Shown here piece after piece: positions 30,159-31,575 of a DNA stretch of 31,575 nucleotides. The notes beneath the pieces are model-generated. The model made no database searches. It saw nothing but the letters and a program-made list of their open reading frames with translations, and was not told where the DNA came from. Position numbers and translations under genes: made by a program. The stretch's first letter is position 1; each line of letters begins with the position of its first letter. This stretch comes from a virus, in IMG/VR virus record IMGVR_UViG_3300007963_000025, positions 1 to 31,575 of that record; one strand, 5' to 3'.

Positions 30159-31046
30159 TTAAATTGAGCTTATCTTTACAATCCCGATTTCTTTATCTCG
30201 TTTTTTGGATTGATAGTCGTACTCTTCGCTTCTCCATGAAGTGGCGCTCCATGAATCAGCGTGTAAAAACGTATCAACATCAAAAAGAGGTACTCTAGTT
30301 AAGTGTTCAGTTTTCTTCTTCATTATAGCAGTCGTAGTTCTGTCGAATAATCTTTGTAGTTCTTCGCGAGCTTCATCATCTCTACGAAAGTCTTCAGTTT
30401 TCGGATTTAGCGCGTTGATGTATCTTTCAGCGAAGTAGTCAGCATCTTGTGAATCGTACGTTATTTGATAGTAAGCTTCCACGAAAAACTCTTCAACAGT
30501 AGGCGCGAACTCTACGTACATCGCTCCTCGATTTTTATTCATTAGGCTAATTACACTGGTAATTAGATATGGACTTGGTATGTATATGTTGTTTTTCACT
30601 ATCATTGAAACAATTTCCATTGTTCGTTCTAACATTGAATCTTGCTTTTCGTTGAAAAGCTCAACAAAAGAATCATCACTTACTAGATTGAACATATCAA
30701 CATAAGCTGTACTTCCTATCTGGTATTTTTCCGCGTATTTAGTAAGTCTTAGTAGTCGTTCGCTTTCGCTTACTATGTGTAGCGTAGTCGCTGCTTCTTC
30801 GGCGTACTCGTTTATTGCTTGTACCCCGACTTTGCCAGTAAGCCAAACAGCTAGCCACTTCTCGTAGTTTTTTGTACAATGTTGAATAATCAAATCCAGT
30901 ACTTCGCTTATCATTTTGTCTTCACGATTCTTATATACTGGACTTGGTACTTCAGCTTCTAAGTAACTTTTTTTGCAAAGTTTTCTTGCTGCTTTTATAA
31001 CGTTGGCTTCTAGTTTGTTCATTGCATTGTCTGCTAATTTTGTCAT
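30159..31046 (-). CDS. Hypothetical protein, 295 aa, minus strand
   Basis: AAGGAAAAAA lies about 6 nt before the ATG. The protein is helical throughout (DNAMNKLEANVIKAARKLCK, LDLIIQHCTKNYEKWLAVWL, ERLLRLTKYAEKYQIGSTAY) with a charged, Glu/Asp-rich C-terminal half that ends in a short basic tail. It has no recognised motif. As the second gene of a leftward early operon it could be a host-defence or control factor, but I cannot assign it. Confidence 0.75.
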   Translation of the reverse strand: MTKLADNAMNKLEANVIKAARKLCKKSYLEAEVPSPVYKNREDKMISEVLDLIIQHCTKNYEKWLAVWLTGKVGVQAINEYAEEAATTLHIVSESERLLRLTKYAEKYQIGSTAYVDMFNLVSDDSFVELFNEKQDSMLERTMEIVSMIVKNNIYIPSPYLITSVISLMNKNRGAMYVEFAPTVEEFFVEAYYQITYDSQDADYFAERYINALNPKTEDFRRDDEAREELQRLFDRTTTAIMKKKTEHLTRVPLFDVDTFLHADSWSATSWRSEEYDYQSKKRDKEIGIVKISSI

Positions 31047-31080
31047 TTTATTTTTTCCTTTTTTTGTATAGTTTGTTTGT

Positions 31081-31494
31081 TTATGCGATTACCTGTGAAG
31101 GTTTTCCTACTTCGTACATGGTTGTGAAATCGTCGTTTTCTTCGTATACGAATACTGTTGCGTCGTGTAAAGATTCTTCGATTTCTCTCTGTAGTAGTCC
31201 AATATGCTGTCTAGTAGTCATTGAGCGGTAGCCAGTTACGTTCTCGATAGCAGCTATCTTGTAGTCGTGTACGTGTATGCTCCAATCTGTACCTGTAAAC
31301 TCAGCAATAAGAAGGTCGTAAGAGTATAATTTACCGTTTTCTACTCGTAGTGTACCGTTGCTGTTTTTTAGTACTTTTCCTACTCTTGCTTTACTAGCGT
31401 TTCTGAAAGCATCAGTTTTTACACAGTAGTTGTATGTGTAGTCTTCGTCGTTTCCGTTCGCTATAAACTCTTGTACTAGTTCTTGGTTTGTCAT
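31081..31494 (-). CDS. Hypothetical protein, 137 aa, minus strand
   Basis: GGAG lies about 9 nt before the ATG and the promoter at 31539 is directly upstream. The protein starts MTNQELVQEFIANGNDED. Residues about 45-105 (GTLRVENGKLYSYDLLIAEF, then SIHVHDYKIAAIENVTG and SMTTRQH) show a beta core followed by an S-x-TT-x-x-H pattern, which I have seen in small unassigned phage proteins. It is the first leftward early gene. Role unknown. Confidence 0.72.
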   Translation of the reverse strand: MTNQELVQEFIANGNDEDYTYNYCVKTDAFRNASKARVGKVLKNSNGTLRVENGKLYSYDLLIAEFTGTDWSIHVHDYKIAAIENVTGYRSMTTRQHIGLLQREIEESLHDATVFVYEENDDFTTMYEVGKPSQVIA

Positions 31495-31538
31495 TTGTGT
31501 TTCTCCTTTTTTTAGAAACTATTTTGTTTGTTAATATA

Positions 31539-31567
31539 ATTATCGCGAATATATTACCTGTTGTCAA
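31539..31567 (-). promoter_or_regulatory. Sigma70-type promoter, right end, leftward
   Basis: On the minus strand TTGACA (31562-31567) is separated by exactly 17 nt from GATAAT (31539-31544). It lies about 45 nt before the ATG of the 137-aa gene. Together with the bases upstream it repeats the sequence at 6083-6099 without mismatch for 17 bases. Confidence 0.82.
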
Positions 31568-31575
31568 TAGGTAAA

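Noticed and set aside
30101-30438. Plus-strand frames over the 30159-31046 gene
   Set aside because: They overlap the minus-strand terminator and the opposite gene, and have no proper ribosome site.

Overview
The window reads as most or all of the genome of a tailed, siphovirus-like double-stranded DNA phage with an HK97-type head. G+C is about 40% by eye. The host looks bacterial. Three near-perfect sigma70-type promoters (TTGACA, exactly 17 nt, GATAAT) are present, most genes have a good Shine-Dalgarno sequence, and starts and stops overlap tightly (ATGA, TAATG). The host lineage is not certain. One tail-region gene (19009-19422) carries an HFRQGTC...C...NGW signature that I associate with actinobacteriophages, and the GGTG-rich fibre repeats are familiar from environmental (often marine) phage genomes. 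No integrase, repressor, tRNA, DNA polymerase or recognisable endolysin was found.

Layout. (1) 1-5903, plus strand, early/replication block: small zinc-ribbon and helix-turn-helix proteins, a possible single-strand DNA-binding protein, a 655-aa primase-polymerase/RecA-like helicase fusion, a winged-helix protein, and a RuvC-like resolvase with a DnaJ-type zinc insertion. (2) 5904-6160, a hairpin and a second promoter, then three unrecognised early proteins (6161-7746) ending in an intrinsic terminator near 7860. (3) 7818-8395, the largest non-coding gap: a GTTACTTAA repeat array (7981-8103) followed by a candidate folded RNA (8129-8241). (4) 8396-9875, an orphan ParB-type protein overlapping a TET/JBP-like 2-oxoglutarate/Fe(II) DNA-base oxygenase, immediately before the packaging genes. 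(5) 9875-18342, packaging and head: a probable small terminase, the large terminase, a portal-MuF fusion, prohead protease, HK97 capsid protein, a decoration-like protein and head-tail connectors. (6) 18354-27727, tail: two paralogous tail-tube proteins, a tail chaperone pair with in-phase -1 slippery sequences, the tape measure, fibre and kelch-type proteins, a baseplate-like protein and two paralogous fibre proteins. (7) 27727-29934: a staphylococcal-nuclease-like protein and several membrane proteins, probably including the holin. (8) 29935-30158, a structured convergent intergenic region. (9) 30159-31494, two minus-strand genes driven by a third promoter at the extreme right end.

How it works together. 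The early block supplies primase/helicase and recombination functions while the polymerase must come from the host. The ParB-like and oxygenase genes lie where the DNA is about to be packaged, which suggests base modification before encapsidation. The structural genes then follow a standard siphovirus order. A second line of evidence for host DNA defence is that I found no GATC and no GGCC anywhere in 31.6 kb (CCWGG and GGWCC also appear absent), as if the phage had been selected against several restriction sites. If the molecule is circular or terminally redundant, the promoters at the two window ends form one divergent control region.
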